From: Chara braunii
Lineage: Eukaryota > Streptophyta > Charophyceae > Charales > Characeae
Reading direction: 5' to 3'
NCBI GenBank assembly: GCA_003427395.1
Contig: BFEA01000558.1
Location: 592,789 to 623,638 of the forward strand
Length of the DNA stretch: 30,850 nucleotides
The notes beneath the pieces are model-generated. The model saw nothing but the letters and a program-made list of their open reading frames with translations, did no database searches and had not been told where the DNA came from. Positions 1 through 9,179 of the stretch are shown piece by piece. Position numbers and translations under genes: made by a program. Each line of letters starts with the position of its first letter. Position 1 is the stretch's first letter.

Positions 1-6
1 CACTCA

Positions 7-42
<36 letters not shown>

Positions 43-483
43 CCCCTTTGAAGTTTTTTCTTTATTTATTTTTAAATTTTGCATCTGCATTTTTTTTAAA
101 CACCTCATACCCCTGCAAAAAACAGAAATTCATTTCTAAAAAAATACAGGTGAACTCAGGAACCATATATCTCATGATAAAAATGGACAAAAAAAAATCC
201 AGCTTTTCTTTATATTTTTCTTTTTAATTTTTTTTGAATCGAATTTAGTTTTTGATTTTTTAAAAATCCTAAACAAAGTCGGATTCCGAAAAAAAAAAAA
301 AGGGTTGTAGGGAATAAAATTCCCTACAACCCCATATATATATATTTTTAACCTATTATTTAATTCAGGAAAATTCTGGTAAAATCGGGTCCGCGTCACG
401 GACCGAGTCGGCCGGGGACGCGGCCCCATCTGCGTCCGCCATCCGAGATCGGACCCACGGACGCGTCCACGGGTGTTTCATAG
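1..483 (+). repeat. ~0.5-kb dispersed repeat, copy 1
   Basis: Begins with a (CAAT)n tract (11-41) and ends at about 483 in a GC-rich block (ACGCGTCCACGGGTGTTTC). It aligns base for base, with substitutions and small indels, with 19810-20322 in the same orientation; shared landmarks are ACACCTCATACCCCTGCAAA, AATACAGGTGAACTCAGG and GACGCAGACGGGNCC-like sequence read in reverse. A perfect 14-bp hairpin sits inside: GGGTTGTAGGGAAT (302-315), AAA, ATTCCCTACAACCC (319-332). No genes. It starts at the window edge, so the left boundary is unknown. Confidence 0.8.
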
Positions 484-599
484 CATCCACCTACTATCCT
501 CATAGCGCCTAGTGTGTCTTGCACTCTGCAATAACATGTGTTCGAAAAGGGCTGAAACAACAGACAAAATGAGCTGCGCAGAAATCAGCTGAAATCTTC

Positions 600-771
600 T
601 TTTTATGTTGTTTTTTTAATCAAAGAGTTTCTTTCCATCAATGAAAGTGACGCTACTGTGTTGGAAACCGGTTCCAGCGTCCCATACCTGATCTATGTGT
701 CCAATCCGACTCTTGCTGGAAACCGGGTCCAGCGTCCCATACCTGATCTATATGTCCAATCCACTTCTGCA
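600..771 (-). mobile_element. LINE 3' tail with duplicated hairpin motif
   Basis: Downstream (in minus-strand sense) of the LINE remnant are two tandem copies, period 55 bases (662-716 and 717-771), of a unit containing a hairpin-forming motif. Read on the minus strand it has stem GCTGGA, loop CCCGGTT and stem TCCAGC. The copy at 662 has one stem mismatch; the copy at 717 is intact. An A-rich tract on the minus strand follows (T-rich on plus, 600-622). The same motif recurs at 5280, 13053, 18101 and 30167, each followed by an A-rich tract in the same sense. This is what repeated 5'-truncated LINE (or LINE-mobilised SINE) insertions leave. The link of this tail to the ORF2 remnant rests on proximity and orientation. 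Confidence 0.55.
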
Positions 772-1212
772 TTCCAGTCTCGTCCTGCAGCAGGGCTAGA
801 GGCTGGGGGGAGATGTTGGGGCCCCTGTCATCCTCCAACTATCCTCAGAGCGCCTGTTGTAGTCATCAGAGGGTGTCTGAGAATGCTTGAGAAATAATGC
901 TGAGAATGCTTGGGAGATGATTGATGCCTCATGGAGGGGGGGGAACTTCTTCTAAGCCCAAGGGGGGGGGGGGAAAGGGGTCTGCAAATTCTTGTGTGGG
1001 GCGTAACCTATCGCTAGGATCTATGTTGGTCCAATCGTGGAAGATCAGTTGATAGTCTCTTGCTGTGTCTGCCTGATGTCCCTCAGGCAGTTGTCCTTCC
1101 TGTTGACGATCCCAGACCATCTTATCTCAGCCACCCACCCTTCTCTCACCCCTCCCGGCCAGTCTTGACTGAATCGGGACATAATCCGATTGATATCTCC
1201 CCAGGAATGCAT

Positions 1213-2304
1213 TTAATCAAGTTTATCCTTGGCTGCCTTCCACTGAGCTGCAATTTCGTGTCGGATCAACAAGCGTAATTATTCCATGACTTCTCCTTCT
1301 TCCACCCGTGCCCCTCCTACTTCCAATATGCACCTTTTCCACCAGACGGCCCAAAGAACAACCCGCCTGCCTAAATGGAACATGTTCTCCTTGAATGTGT
1401 TTCCTCGGATTGGGGGGTAGTGACCTAGTAATATGGCCCTCCATTCCCATGGTCATTCTGCATTGGGGACAATGTGTCGCCAGATCCTGTCCCAACTCCT
1501 CCATAATAGTACCGATATCGAGCATTGGAGGAAAATGTGTTCTATTGTCTCAACACGTTTTCTCCATGGGTAGCTCTGAAGGCAGCTGTGGTACCAGGGT
1601 AATGTAAGTCCTTCAAGTTGATGTTCCAAGCGGGTATGCTCTATCAGCCAGTCATTAGTTGGCAGGCATCGCTGTGCTATTTGCCACTAAAGGGCAGCAA
1701 TCTTTGCGGGTCTGTCCCCATAGTGCATGAACCATCGGATGGGTTTGAGCGGACCGCGGTCCACATTGAGATGCCGATACCATTTGTCCTCTACTAGCTC
1801 CCGCAGTCTTCGCTTGGGACGGAGCATTCGGTAAACTGATTTGGCTTTCAAATTATGTAACATTAGTTTTTTTGTTGTCCCCTGCCTAATCCGACCTTCC
1901 TGGGACTAGTGCCACTCGTCAGGGTCAAAGGGAAGTTCCTCAATAGGGGTCAATGGACGGTATGTGCTCGTGCTGTCTTTCCAGATGAAAGGCTGCCGGC
2001 ATCCTCGTAGCTCACCATCCCTTTGGACGGAGAAAACCTCGATCAGGGCTTGTGTTTGATTGACAATATGCACCTTCCCTATTTCCTTATCGTGGCCGGG
2101 TAGCCCAACCCCATCTCCTTCCTTCAAGCGAGGGCCTTTTCGAAGGGTACTATACCACTGGAGAGGAAAGCTCACAATAAGTTCATTAAGCGCAGATTCA
2201 GTGAGATGGCAATATCGCAGCCAAGACCGCATCCTTTCTGCACTCTCCCAGCCCCTTGCCTCTCTGTCCCAAAGGTCCCCTACCCTGCTAACGCTGTGTT
2301 TCAC
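1213..2304 (-). pseudogene. LINE (non-LTR retrotransposon) ORF2 C-terminal remnant
   Basis: Reading the minus strand in one unbroken frame from 2304 to 1213 gives coherent LINE ORF2 C-terminal protein, interrupted only by in-frame stops: TAG at 1906-1908, TAG at 1687-1689, TGA at 1453-1455, TAA at 1279-1281, then TAA at 1213-1215. The diagnostic stretch is ETIEHIFLQCSISVLLW (about 1485-1560), the zinc-binding motif (zf-RVT type) that follows the reverse transcriptase and thumb in plant-type LINEs, preceded by QRCLPTNDWL and followed by a Trp-rich segment. There is no frameshift over about 1.1 kb, so decay has been mainly by point mutation. The catalytic RT core is absent: the fragment begins beside the (TTC)n tract at 2394-2470, consistent with 5' truncation. 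Downstream on the same strand the frame opens again (about 1120-930) and then reaches the hairpin-bearing 3' tail at 600-771. Not expected to make protein. The family assignment is firm; the exact clade is not known. Confidence 0.8.
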
Positions 2305-2393
2305 CCAGCCTGCTTTTTTTTTCCCCTTCTTATTTATCGTCTTCTTCTTCCTTACTGCTTTTTTTTTATTTTATCTTTTTTTTTTTTTTCCGT

Positions 2394-2470
2394 TCTTCTT
2401 CTTCTTCTTCTTCTTTTTCTTCTTCTTCTTCTTCTTCTTCTTCTTCTTCTTCTTCTTCTTCTTCTTCTTC
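2394..2470 (+). repeat. (TTC)n microsatellite
   Basis: Nearly perfect trinucleotide tract adjoining a T-rich run, at the truncated 5' side of the LINE remnant. Confidence 0.97.
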
Positions 2471-2526
2471 GAGCAATTCGGCGGCGCTAGTCAGAATATG
2501 GAAATATACATTCCCGCACTCTTTTG

Positions 2527-2592
2527 TATGTGCGTGTGTGTGTGTGTGAGAGAGAGAGAGAGACAGAGAGACAAAGACAAAGAGTGACAGAG

Positions 2593-2667
<75 letters not shown>

Positions 2668-2668
2668 G
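2527..2668 (+). repeat. Compound (GT)n(GA)n microsatellite
   Basis: GT repeats pass into a long GA tract with AGAC interruptions. It follows a fragment of MITE family 2. Confidence 0.97.
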
Positions 2669-2726
2669 TAAGTCTCCAACCTCGCGGCTGGTCTCATGGT
2701 ACTTCCATCTATAGGATGAGCAAAAT

Positions 2727-2795
2727 CGAATGAATCTACCACTAAAGCATGGAAATATATACTGCCACACTTGTTTGTTTTGTGTGTGTGAGAGA
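2727..2795 (+). mobile_element. Partial copy of MITE family 2 adjoining a microsatellite
   Basis: CGAATGAATCTACCACTAAA and GCATGGAAATATATACTGCC align with the minus-strand interior of 23631-23732. The copy runs directly into TTTTGTGTGTGTGTGAGAGA. A shorter relative (ATATGGAAATATACATTCCC) lies at 2497-2516 and also runs into GT then GA repeats. Confidence 0.5.
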
Positions 2796-3490
2796 GAGAG
2801 ACAAACACACACAGACAACATTAAAAAAATATATATATTTTTTCTTTTCCCCACCTCAAAACGACCCCCCCTCAAATCTCACTTTTTTTTTCTTTTTAGT
2901 TCATTATGGCGGGGGACGCCATGCGCAGGTGGTGCGCACTTGCTGATTTTGGGCACGCGGCTCCGCCTGCGCTTGGCGACCGTGGGGTCGCGGTCGAGCT
3001 CCTCGACCGTGGTCAAGGGCCTCGAAGCCATGAAATCTGCGGTCGTGGGGGTTACGTAGGTGGTCGCGGTTTTGGAGGGTCGATTGGGGTGGCAAGTGGA
3101 TGGTCGTTAGGGAGAAGGCAGGTCATGTCACAATGAGGCGGTGTGAGCGTCCATACCCACGTAAGGTAAAAACCCTGCACGAAGGTCGACATGGCAGCCC
3201 TAGTCATTGCATACGGAAGTGGGGGTGGAAGGGGCAGACCAAAAGTTGGCTTGGGCAGAGAACATGGAAGCCGGGATATTGGGCGACGAGGGGAACAAAA
3301 GGGACTGACCTGCTATCGCCGTCAGCGATGCCTGAGGGTAACCGACAAGACGACGGTCGTCTAAGTCAAGTCTCGGGTGACATTGACGATGGCAACAACT
3401 ATCATTTATGGCCCTTCGCATTTCGTGTGATAGCACTGATAGGCAAACACAGAACCACGCGGGCGATGTTCGACTATGAGACAATGACTG

Positions 3491-3495
<5 letters not shown>

Positions 3496-3570
<75 letters not shown>
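3496..3570 (+). repeat. (GA)n microsatellite
   Basis: Pure GA dinucleotide over about 75 bases. Confidence 0.97.
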
Positions 3571-3572
<2 letters not shown>

Positions 3573-3610
3573 CCCCCTTTTGAGATGGGCAGTGCAAATT
3601 ATACTTGACT

Positions 3611-4050
3611 TGTAACGTCCCCACCCGATCCTGCGTCCGAGCGAGGGTCACCATCTCAAAGGGGTGCAAGTGGCTTCCCCGGACATGCTTGTAGGAACAA
3701 CCTGGTGATAATAGGGCGGGGGGCGCCACGTGGAAATGCCAGGCGTGCACGAACACTAAGTAGTAAGCACCCATTGGTGCCTTTTTGGCAGGGGATGGCG
3801 TTAGGGACGATTTGTCACGGCTCTCCTTCGGGGCTGTTGGCCTGAACGGATGGTGTCCTTTTTGCCTTGGGAAATATGTGGGGGGGGGACGAAAACAGAA
3901 GGAATGCATCTGCCGCAGAAACTGGTAAGATGCGTCCATTGCTATTTATAGCAACCGATGCATCTTGCCCTCCTCCGCGGGAAGATACATTCGTTCGTTT
4001 TTCATTTCGACCAGGCCGTTAGTTTCTCCGAACCCCAGTCCTCGGCCTCT
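3611..4050 (+). mobile_element. Possible Ty3-type LTR fragment
   Basis: TGTAACGTCCCC at 3611 resembles the start of many plant Ty3/gypsy LTRs. A TATA-like TATTTATA lies at 3943-3950, where an LTR promoter would be. I could not define the 3' end (CA), a primer-binding site or coding DNA, so this stays tentative. Confidence 0.25.
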
Positions 4051-4160
4051 TACCTTCTTCCCCCGAATACAACGTACGGTCATTGTAGTTGTATCTAGAC
4101 TGAAACATGCCTCAAAGACAGCCATAATGACCGTAAGTTGTATTAGGGGGAAGAAGGGTA
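4051..4160 (-). mobile_element. Small palindromic TA-flanked element (MITE family 1), copy in opposite orientation
   Basis: Ends CCTTCTTCCCCCGAATA and its near-complement TATTAGGGGGAAGAAGG, with TA at each side. The centre (GTTGTATCTAGACT) aligns with the reverse complement of the copy at 10350. About 110 bp, non-coding. TA flanks and small palindromic structure resemble Stowaway-type elements moved by Tc1/mariner transposases; that assignment is an inference. Confidence 0.65.
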
Positions 4161-4429
4161 GGTGGTGCCAGCCACTGAGATAGTGTGGTAAGAGTCAAGG
4201 GCACGGGATCCCAACCCCCAGCGCAGTAGAGCTTTGTTGGCTTTTTTTTTTTTTGGTGGTTGGGGGGGGGAAAGGGGGGAAGGGGGTAACCATACCATGT
4301 ATGGCGCAGTCACGACAACAGTTTGAAAATGAACTTCGAGCATTCCCCCGAAGATAACACACCCCGACCCGAAACCTGGCTTGTATACATTCGACGTTCT
4401 TAGGCCTTTTTTTGAAAGAACGGCGCACG

Positions 4430-4512
4430 CGGCATGTTTTGAGTTCCTAAAGGCACAAAAAACGGGCCTTCGGCGACTGTGTCAGAGCCTGAGTTTGAAA
4501 AGGCGTTCGTAA
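4430..4512 (+). repeat. Dispersed ~83-bp repeat, copy 1
   Basis: Aligns with the reverse complement of 8230-8312 along its length. Shared blocks are GAGTTCCTAA, AAAAAAC, CTGTGTCAG, GCCTGAGTTT and AAAAGGC. It immediately precedes and slightly overlaps the left arm of the foldback element at 4497. Confidence 0.6.
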
Positions 4513-4573
4513 CTCAGGCCGGCAGTGGTGTCAGGATGGAGGTTTCATTAAGGCGGTTTTTTTTATTTTTATT

Positions 4574-4578
<5 letters not shown>

Positions 4579-4616
<38 letters not shown>
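4579..4616 (+). repeat. (ATT)n microsatellite
   Basis: Pure trinucleotide tract inside the foldback element 4497-5173. Confidence 0.95.
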
Positions 4617-4727
4617 TGTTCTGTCGGTCACGCCGCGCTGCGCCGTGCTATTATGGCTGGGAAAAAAAGGGAAAAGAAAAAGGAAAAAAAAAAAGGTGTA
4701 TCGGCCCCATGGTCGGGCCATGGCAGA

Positions 4728-4943
4728 GATGTCTCGGCCACACCCCAGATTGGCCACGGCCGACATGTCTCGGCCACACCCCAGATTGGCCACGGCCGAG
4801 ATGTCTCGGTCACACCCCAGATTGGCCAGGGCCGAGATGTCTCGGCCACATCCCAGATTGGCCACGGCTGAGATGTCCTGGCCACACCCCAGATTGGCCA
4901 TGGCCCAGATGTATAGGCCAGACCCCGGCCGTGGCCCGACCAT
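4728..4943. repeat. 36-bp tandem repeat array (six copies)
   Basis: Unit beginning GATGTCTCGGCCACACCCC and ending in ATTGGCCACGGCC. Starts lie at 4728, 4764, 4800, 4836, 4872 and 4908, exactly 36 bases apart. The last copies are more diverged. The array is bracketed by CCATGGTCGGGCCATGG and GGCCCGACCATG. A related block with about two units lies at 22148-22236 in the opposite orientation. Confidence 0.85.
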
Positions 4944-5164
4944 GTTTTTTTTTTGTTTTTTGTTTTCTTTTTCCAGCGGTGGCACAGCACGGCGTGGCGC
5001 GACCGATGGAAAAAAAGAGAAAAAAAAAGAAAAAAAGAACTTTTTTTTCTCCTTGCAGGCCACGGCGCGGCGCGACCGACCGACCCAAAAAAAAAAAAAA
5101 AAAAAAGACAGAACCGCCTTCGTGAAACCTCCGCCCGGACACCACTGCCGGCCTGAGTTACGAG

Positions 5165-5306
5165 TGCCTTTTCTTTTTTTTTCTTTTTTTTCCTTTAATT
5201 CAAATCGTAGCTTATATTATAAAAGTAATTGAATGAGGCCGGAAATCCCTCAACATCTCAACCCGGTAGTGAAGCTTGTGCTGGAAACAGGGTCCACCGT
5301 CCCATG
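5165..5306 (-). mobile_element. Truncated LINE-type 3' tail
   Basis: On the minus strand the hairpin motif (5280-5298) has stem arms GGTGGA and TCCAGC, so one pair is lost. About 90 bases further on the same strand comes an A-rich tract (T-rich on plus, 5167-5196). This fits a short 5'-truncated retro-insertion. The tail abuts the right end of the foldback element at 5173, so the boundary between the two is unclear. Confidence 0.4.
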
Positions 5307-5551
5307 GTCTGCAACTACAAAGAAAGTAAGCAACTGGAGCAAAACTTCTAGGAATCTAGAATAAAGGGAGAAAAATAGCCAAGAACTGCTGAAGAATTCG
5401 TGTTCCTGCTAATCTCTCTGGGAGCCTTACCCAGCTTCGCTTCAAGATCTTACAGAAAAGAGACCAAGTACGGATCTGTAATCTCAAGGAAGCGTGAACC
5501 GCCAAGACGGCACCCTTGGATCTTCGGTAACAATATCAATCAACGGACCAA

Positions 5552-5879
5552 AACTGCCATTTCGTCAAAATGGACATCGGTTATTTTTTGAATGAAATTG
5601 AAACCGAGTTTTTTGGCCGAAGACTCGTCAAAATTTGTTGTTCCTGAGGGTCCGGCGTTTGTAAAACACTGGATCCCCTCGCTGTACATGGACCTAGCTT
5701 GAGACCAGGTATCTCCAGGCAGTCCTGCCTGGAGGTGCCTGGTCTCAAGCTAGGTCCATGTACAGCCATAAAACGCTGGACCCTCAGGAACAGCAAATTT
5801 TGACGAGTTTTCGGCCAAAAAACTCAGTTTCAATTTCGTTCAAAAAATAAAAAATGGCCATTTTGATGAAATGGTCATT
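5552..5879. mobile_element. Foldback element copy A
   Basis: A palindrome of 328 bp related along its whole length to the one at 14525-14860. The left end has CCATTTCGTCAAAATGG and the right end the complement with small changes. The arms include GAGTTTTTTGGCCGAA, a TCCTGAGGGTCC block, and a central CTTGAGACCAGG ... CTGGTCTCAAG hairpin over CCAGGCAG. CCAA flanks both ends (5548-5551 and 5880-5883), a possible target duplication. Non-coding. The arms span over 150 bases each and could form a long hairpin in RNA. Confidence 0.8.
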
Positions 5880-6480
5880 CCAAGATCACTATCGATACAG
5901 TTCAAGTTTGCTTCCTACCCTATTTATGCCAACTACAAGCAAGGAGCGTTCCCACCACTGCCGGTAGCACTCACACTGCCTCCGTAGTGCCGCTACCCGC
6001 ATTGCCTCCGTTAACAGTACTCACAAAGCAAAACACCAATCTCGATATCTGATCCACAAGACCAAATCTACTGTTAAAGACCTAGGAGCCAAGGTGAAGT
6101 CATGTGTCAGCTAGATCATCACACCAACAAAATCCCTCTTCTCCATCAGGGCTACTCTCTCATTATGGCTTTCCAAACACCCTGTAAAGAGCCCGAGCTG
6201 CCATGACGGGTTTCCCACCACGCTCCTTTGGATCTTCATGGCACATTGATCACAATGGGAACAACTCAAGTTTGCTCTTCACCGGTTCTCACTTACCACC
6301 TGACTAGTAGCATTCCCACCACCTGACTAGTAGCATTCCCACCACCCCTCGTTGCACTGTCACTGCTCCAGGTGCCGCCGCTGCAAGTAGTTCCAAGAGT
6401 TTCCCTCTGAGTTACTCTAAAACTCCTAAACCTGTGTCCCTGTCTTGATAGTATGGCTGCAGCTATAAGCAGAAAAAAGC
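5880..6480. other. No gene seen
   Basis: Apart from the 23-bp duplication at 6295, I see neither coding nor structural signal here. Confidence 0.5.
6295..6340 (+). repeat. Exact 23-bp tandem duplication
   Basis: ACCACCTGACTAGTAGCATT plus CCC occurs at 6295-6317 and 6318-6340. Confidence 0.9.
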
Positions 6481-6483
6481 TCC

Positions 6484-6642
6484 TTAAACCATCAGTACTT
6501 CCTGAATTCTCTCCGCGTATACGGCCAGCCAAAAGTGGAAACCGCGCCGTTTCCACTTGGCTGAATCGGGCCTACCGGCCCAGGCCCGGTCATTCCAAAT
6601 TTAGCTCCGCGGGAGCGTTTTCAGGAAGTACTGGTGGTTTAA
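6484..6642. mobile_element. TTAA-flanked palindromic element (159 bp)
   Basis: Both ends carry TTAA (6484-6487 and 6639-6642) followed inward by ACCATCAGTACTTCCTGAA on the left and, inverted, ACCACCAGTACTTCCTGAA on the right. A second perfect hairpin sits inside: AAGTGGAAAC (6533-6542) and GTTTCCACTT (6549-6558) around CGCGCC. TTAA targets are typical of piggyBac-type elements, but TTA/TAA targets of PIF/Harbinger would also fit the same bases. Non-coding. Confidence 0.75.
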
Positions 6643-6644
6643 CA

Positions 6645-7490
6645 AGGGTGTGAGTTCGAAACGAAAAGAGCTCTGGATTTTAGAGGATATGAGATGAGAA
6701 GAGAAACAAAAAATCATAAAAGAAAAGCAGACCCGCGAATATCCCACAATAGTGAATGCACCCTAAAAGTCTAATCGGCCTCAGGACCAAATTTCCCACA
6801 ATCATGAATGCGCCCTAAAGTCTGTCCCCAGACAGGGCGAAGTAAACGGCAGACGAATTAAAATTAAAATATCTCGTGATGTCACTATATGCAGGAAGAG
6901 AGATGCAACAAGGTGAGGATTCAACGAATCTATCCCAAGTCAGAGCAGCACAGGCCAAGAAATCAATTAAAGGAGAGCACAGGAGACAAGGTGCGGAGAA
7001 GAAATGAATCTAGTCTATTTGTACGGCTACACAAGGGTATCAGCCAAGTTAGGAGGGAAGAATCTAGTCTTTGTTTGCGGCCAAAACGAAGAGCTGTAAT
7101 TTCGTAACGTCGAAATATAAGTCCACTCTGGCCTACAAATTCAATAGAGCCATTCTGGCCAACAATTTCAACCATCTATGATGCGTCGACCATTGATCTG
7201 AACAACTTGAACCAGAAAAAAATCATAGGCAGTAATCTGAGCTATCCCAAAGGTCAATTGAATACAATGTCATTGTTCGGTATCTCAATCAATGAACTTC
7301 AGAAAGGATCGCAACAGCAACCACAGATTTTCCCCAAAACAGCATAGTCAATTTCTAAACCTAACTCCAATCATATTCCCGTTTTGAAAGGTGGACAAAA
7401 GGACGACGAGAGGGAATAGATGAATTTGGCGTGAGGTATTGAAGACCAAGTGGAGGAGACGAAGTGGACAGCCGGAAAGCAGTCTGCACC
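6645..7490. other. No gene seen
   Basis: Only short open frames occur. GAATCTAGTCT appears twice (7006 and 7060). CCCACAAT-(G/A)TGAATG-GCCCTAAA appears twice near 6745 and 6795, a small direct repeat. Confidence 0.5.
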
Positions 7491-7606
7491 TCAAGGAATC
7501 TAGTCCAAAACAGTGACTACATGCAAGTAAATGAGCGTCTTCAGCATACCTATATCAGAGCAAGAATCTAATATACCAAACAGACCCAGGCATATCACAA
7601 AGCTCG

Positions 7607-7879
7607 TTGTCTCCTTGGCTGTGTGAGCAGCACTCCCATGGAGTCCCACCGCCATAGCGAGCTCTCCCACTGCTTCCCCTGACGCTGCTGCCAACCTTCA
7701 AGTAGTCTATGGATCCGCCTTGGAGAGTCTACTGAGCAGACGTAGGGTATGGAAACACCAGCACGGCCAAATGTAGAGTGCCTCACGTTGTCTCCTCAGC
7801 AATGTCGACAACACTACTCCCACCACCATCGCAAGCCCTCCCACTGCTTCCCACTGCTTCCGATGACGCTGCTGCCACC
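7607..7879. repeat. Diverged direct duplication, period about 182 bp
   Basis: 7607-7692 and 7789-7879 align with shared TGTCTCCT, CTCCCACTGCTTCC and TGACGCTGCTGCCA blocks. On the minus strand both give short Ala/Gly-rich open reading but with stops; no protein family is recognised. Confidence 0.6.
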
Positions 7880-7984
7880 CTTGTGTTTCTACTGTGTAGC
7901 TGTTCGTTTCCTCGAATTGGTGTACTTGGTGTAATAGGTACGGTATGCCGCTGTAGGGCTGCCAGGATATCATAGCTGCAAGAG

Positions 7985-8054
7985 CAAAGGCACTCCCTCC
8001 CCCACTCAAGGAGGAGGTGCAAAGGCACTCCCTCCCCCACTCAAGGAGGAGGTG
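7985..8054 (+). repeat. Exact 35-bp tandem duplication
   Basis: The unit from CAAAGGCACTCCCTC to GGAGGAGGTG is repeated without change at 7985-8019 and 8020-8054. It contains CTCC...GGAG self-complementarity. Confidence 0.9.
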
Positions 8055-8151
8055 GAAACTACGATAGCCCCAGGACCTGGCAGGGTGGGCGTGGCGATGT
8101 CCAATAAGCGTGTCCCTGCTCGGCGCCCTGCCCTACTCGACCACTGTGTGC

Positions 8152-8193
8152 AGCGTTAACGCTGCTCAGCGCAGCGCTAACGCTGCTTAGGGC
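8152..8193. repeat. Short palindromes around GCAGCG-TAACGCTGC
   Basis: GCAGCGTTAACGCTGC is a perfect 16-base palindrome, followed at once by GCGCAGCGCTAACGCTGC, one step from the same palindrome. Confidence 0.6.
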
Positions 8194-8229
8194 TAACTCT
8201 CATTGGCCCGATCCCCTCGCCCGCCTCCC

Positions 8230-8312
8230 ACGAATGCCTTTTGAAACTCAGGCCCTGACACAGACGCCTATGCCTGTTTTTTCTGCCCATTAGGAACTCT
8301 CATGTGACATAA
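8230..8312 (-). repeat. Dispersed ~83-bp repeat, copy 2 (opposite orientation)
   Basis: Reverse-complement partner of 4430-4512. The match ends at the ATTCG next to position 8230, where the other copy continues into the foldback arm. No foldback element is attached here. Confidence 0.6.
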
Positions 8313-8847
8313 ACGTACTTACCCCCCTTCTTTTTTTTTTTGAAAAAGGATCAATCTTTTTTTTTTCTTTTTTTTTCTTTTTACTTTTTTCTTTTTTCCA
8401 AACTCAAACCCGGACTCCCGCCGTACCGTAGTTTTCTCAAAAACAAAAACAGGTTTGTGTGGCAGTAGGGGCACACTCTGCCGCCGTGCAATCCGTGAGT
8501 GCCACATGTTAACTTTTTTTTTTTTTTTTTAACTTATATTCAATACATAACTCAGTCGATTCCTTAGCACCGGTAAGCCTCGTGTGCAGCCGCTTTCGCG
8601 CCAAAATCTGCTCACACCGGCGGGCACCCACGATGGTCAAACCCTTTTCAGAAGATGGATTGACCATTATGATGAATCGTGCGGCCGTTTCTTGATAATA
8701 TCATATTCTCATCAGATGTGAACCAGTGTGAAATCGAAAGCGGTACAATAATAATTACATTACAATGCTCACGGAGCAGTGAGTGTACTATGTCGTTTTC
8801 CCATCCACCGCTCTTCCCCTTCTTGCTCTTCCCAGAAAGGGCGTCGG

Positions 8848-8972
8848 GTCCTTCGGGACATCCGTTAAAATTGGAACGATACAGAGAAAGAAGATTAGCA
8901 TGGCCCCTACGCTTTCAAGGATGACACGCACAAATCGAGAAATGGTCCAAATTAAAAAAAAAAAAAAAAAAA
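8848..8972 (+). pseudogene. U6: U6 snRNA retropseudogene
   Basis: Bases 8848-8953 match plant-type U6 snRNA almost end to end. The 5' stem-loop (GTCCTTCGGGACATCC), AAAATTGGAACGATACAGAG (containing the ACAGAG box that pairs with the 5' splice site), TTAGCATGGCCCCT and GGATGACACGCA are present, as is the plant-specific end AAATCGAGAAATGGTCC. Two small insertions break it: after ACAGAGA, and a TTT within the internal stem-loop region. The match ends at ATT and runs straight into an A tract (8954-8972) and GAAA repeats instead of the T-run terminator. No plant U6 promoter (USE plus TATA at about -30) is visible upstream. A poly(A) tail and imperfect 10-base flanks (8834-8843 and 9004-9013, 9 of 10 identical) indicate LINE-mediated retroposition. 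Probably not functional. Confidence 0.85.
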
Positions 8973-9098
8973 GAAAGAAAGAAAGAAAGAAAAAAAGAAA
9001 GAAAGAATGGGCGAATTGCACACATACCGGTTTGCAGACGTATCCTAGGCTGATTCGTAGCAAGTATCCCCCCAGTCCGCCCCTGCACTTGGACACGT

Positions 9099-9124
9099 AT
9101 ATATATATAGATATATAGAGAGAG

Positions 9125-9177
<53 letters not shown>
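9099..9177 (+). repeat. (TA)n(GA)n microsatellite
   Basis: TATATA and GATATA pass into a pure GA tract. Confidence 0.95.

Positions 9178-9179
<2 letters not shown>

Larger units (their letters stand above)
4497..5173. mobile_element. Foldback element with 62-bp terminal inverted repeats and internal tandem array
   Basis: Left arm 4497-4558 and right arm 5112-5173 are inverted copies matching at about 55 of 62 positions. They share TAACTCAGGCCGGCAGTGG and GGAGGTTTCA. Inside lies a second inverted pair (about 4620-4660 and 4972-5012, sharing CGCGCCGTGC-type sequence around CCGACAG/CGGTCG), long A/T tracts, and a six-copy 36-bp array. The apparent open frames across it arise only because 36 is divisible by 3; they encode simple repeats and are not taken as genes. 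Confidence 0.7.

Noticed and set aside
2206-2875. Open frames rich in Leu, Glu, Ser or Arg-Glu
   Set aside because: Translations of (TTC)n, (GA)n and (GT)n microsatellites.
4728-4943. CRISPR array
   Set aside because: The 36-bp units abut directly without unique spacers, and the context is eukaryotic.
4479-5232. Long open frames on both strands with 12-residue repeats
   Set aside because: They are produced by the 36-bp tandem array (a multiple of 3) and A/T tracts inside a foldback element; all frames open together.
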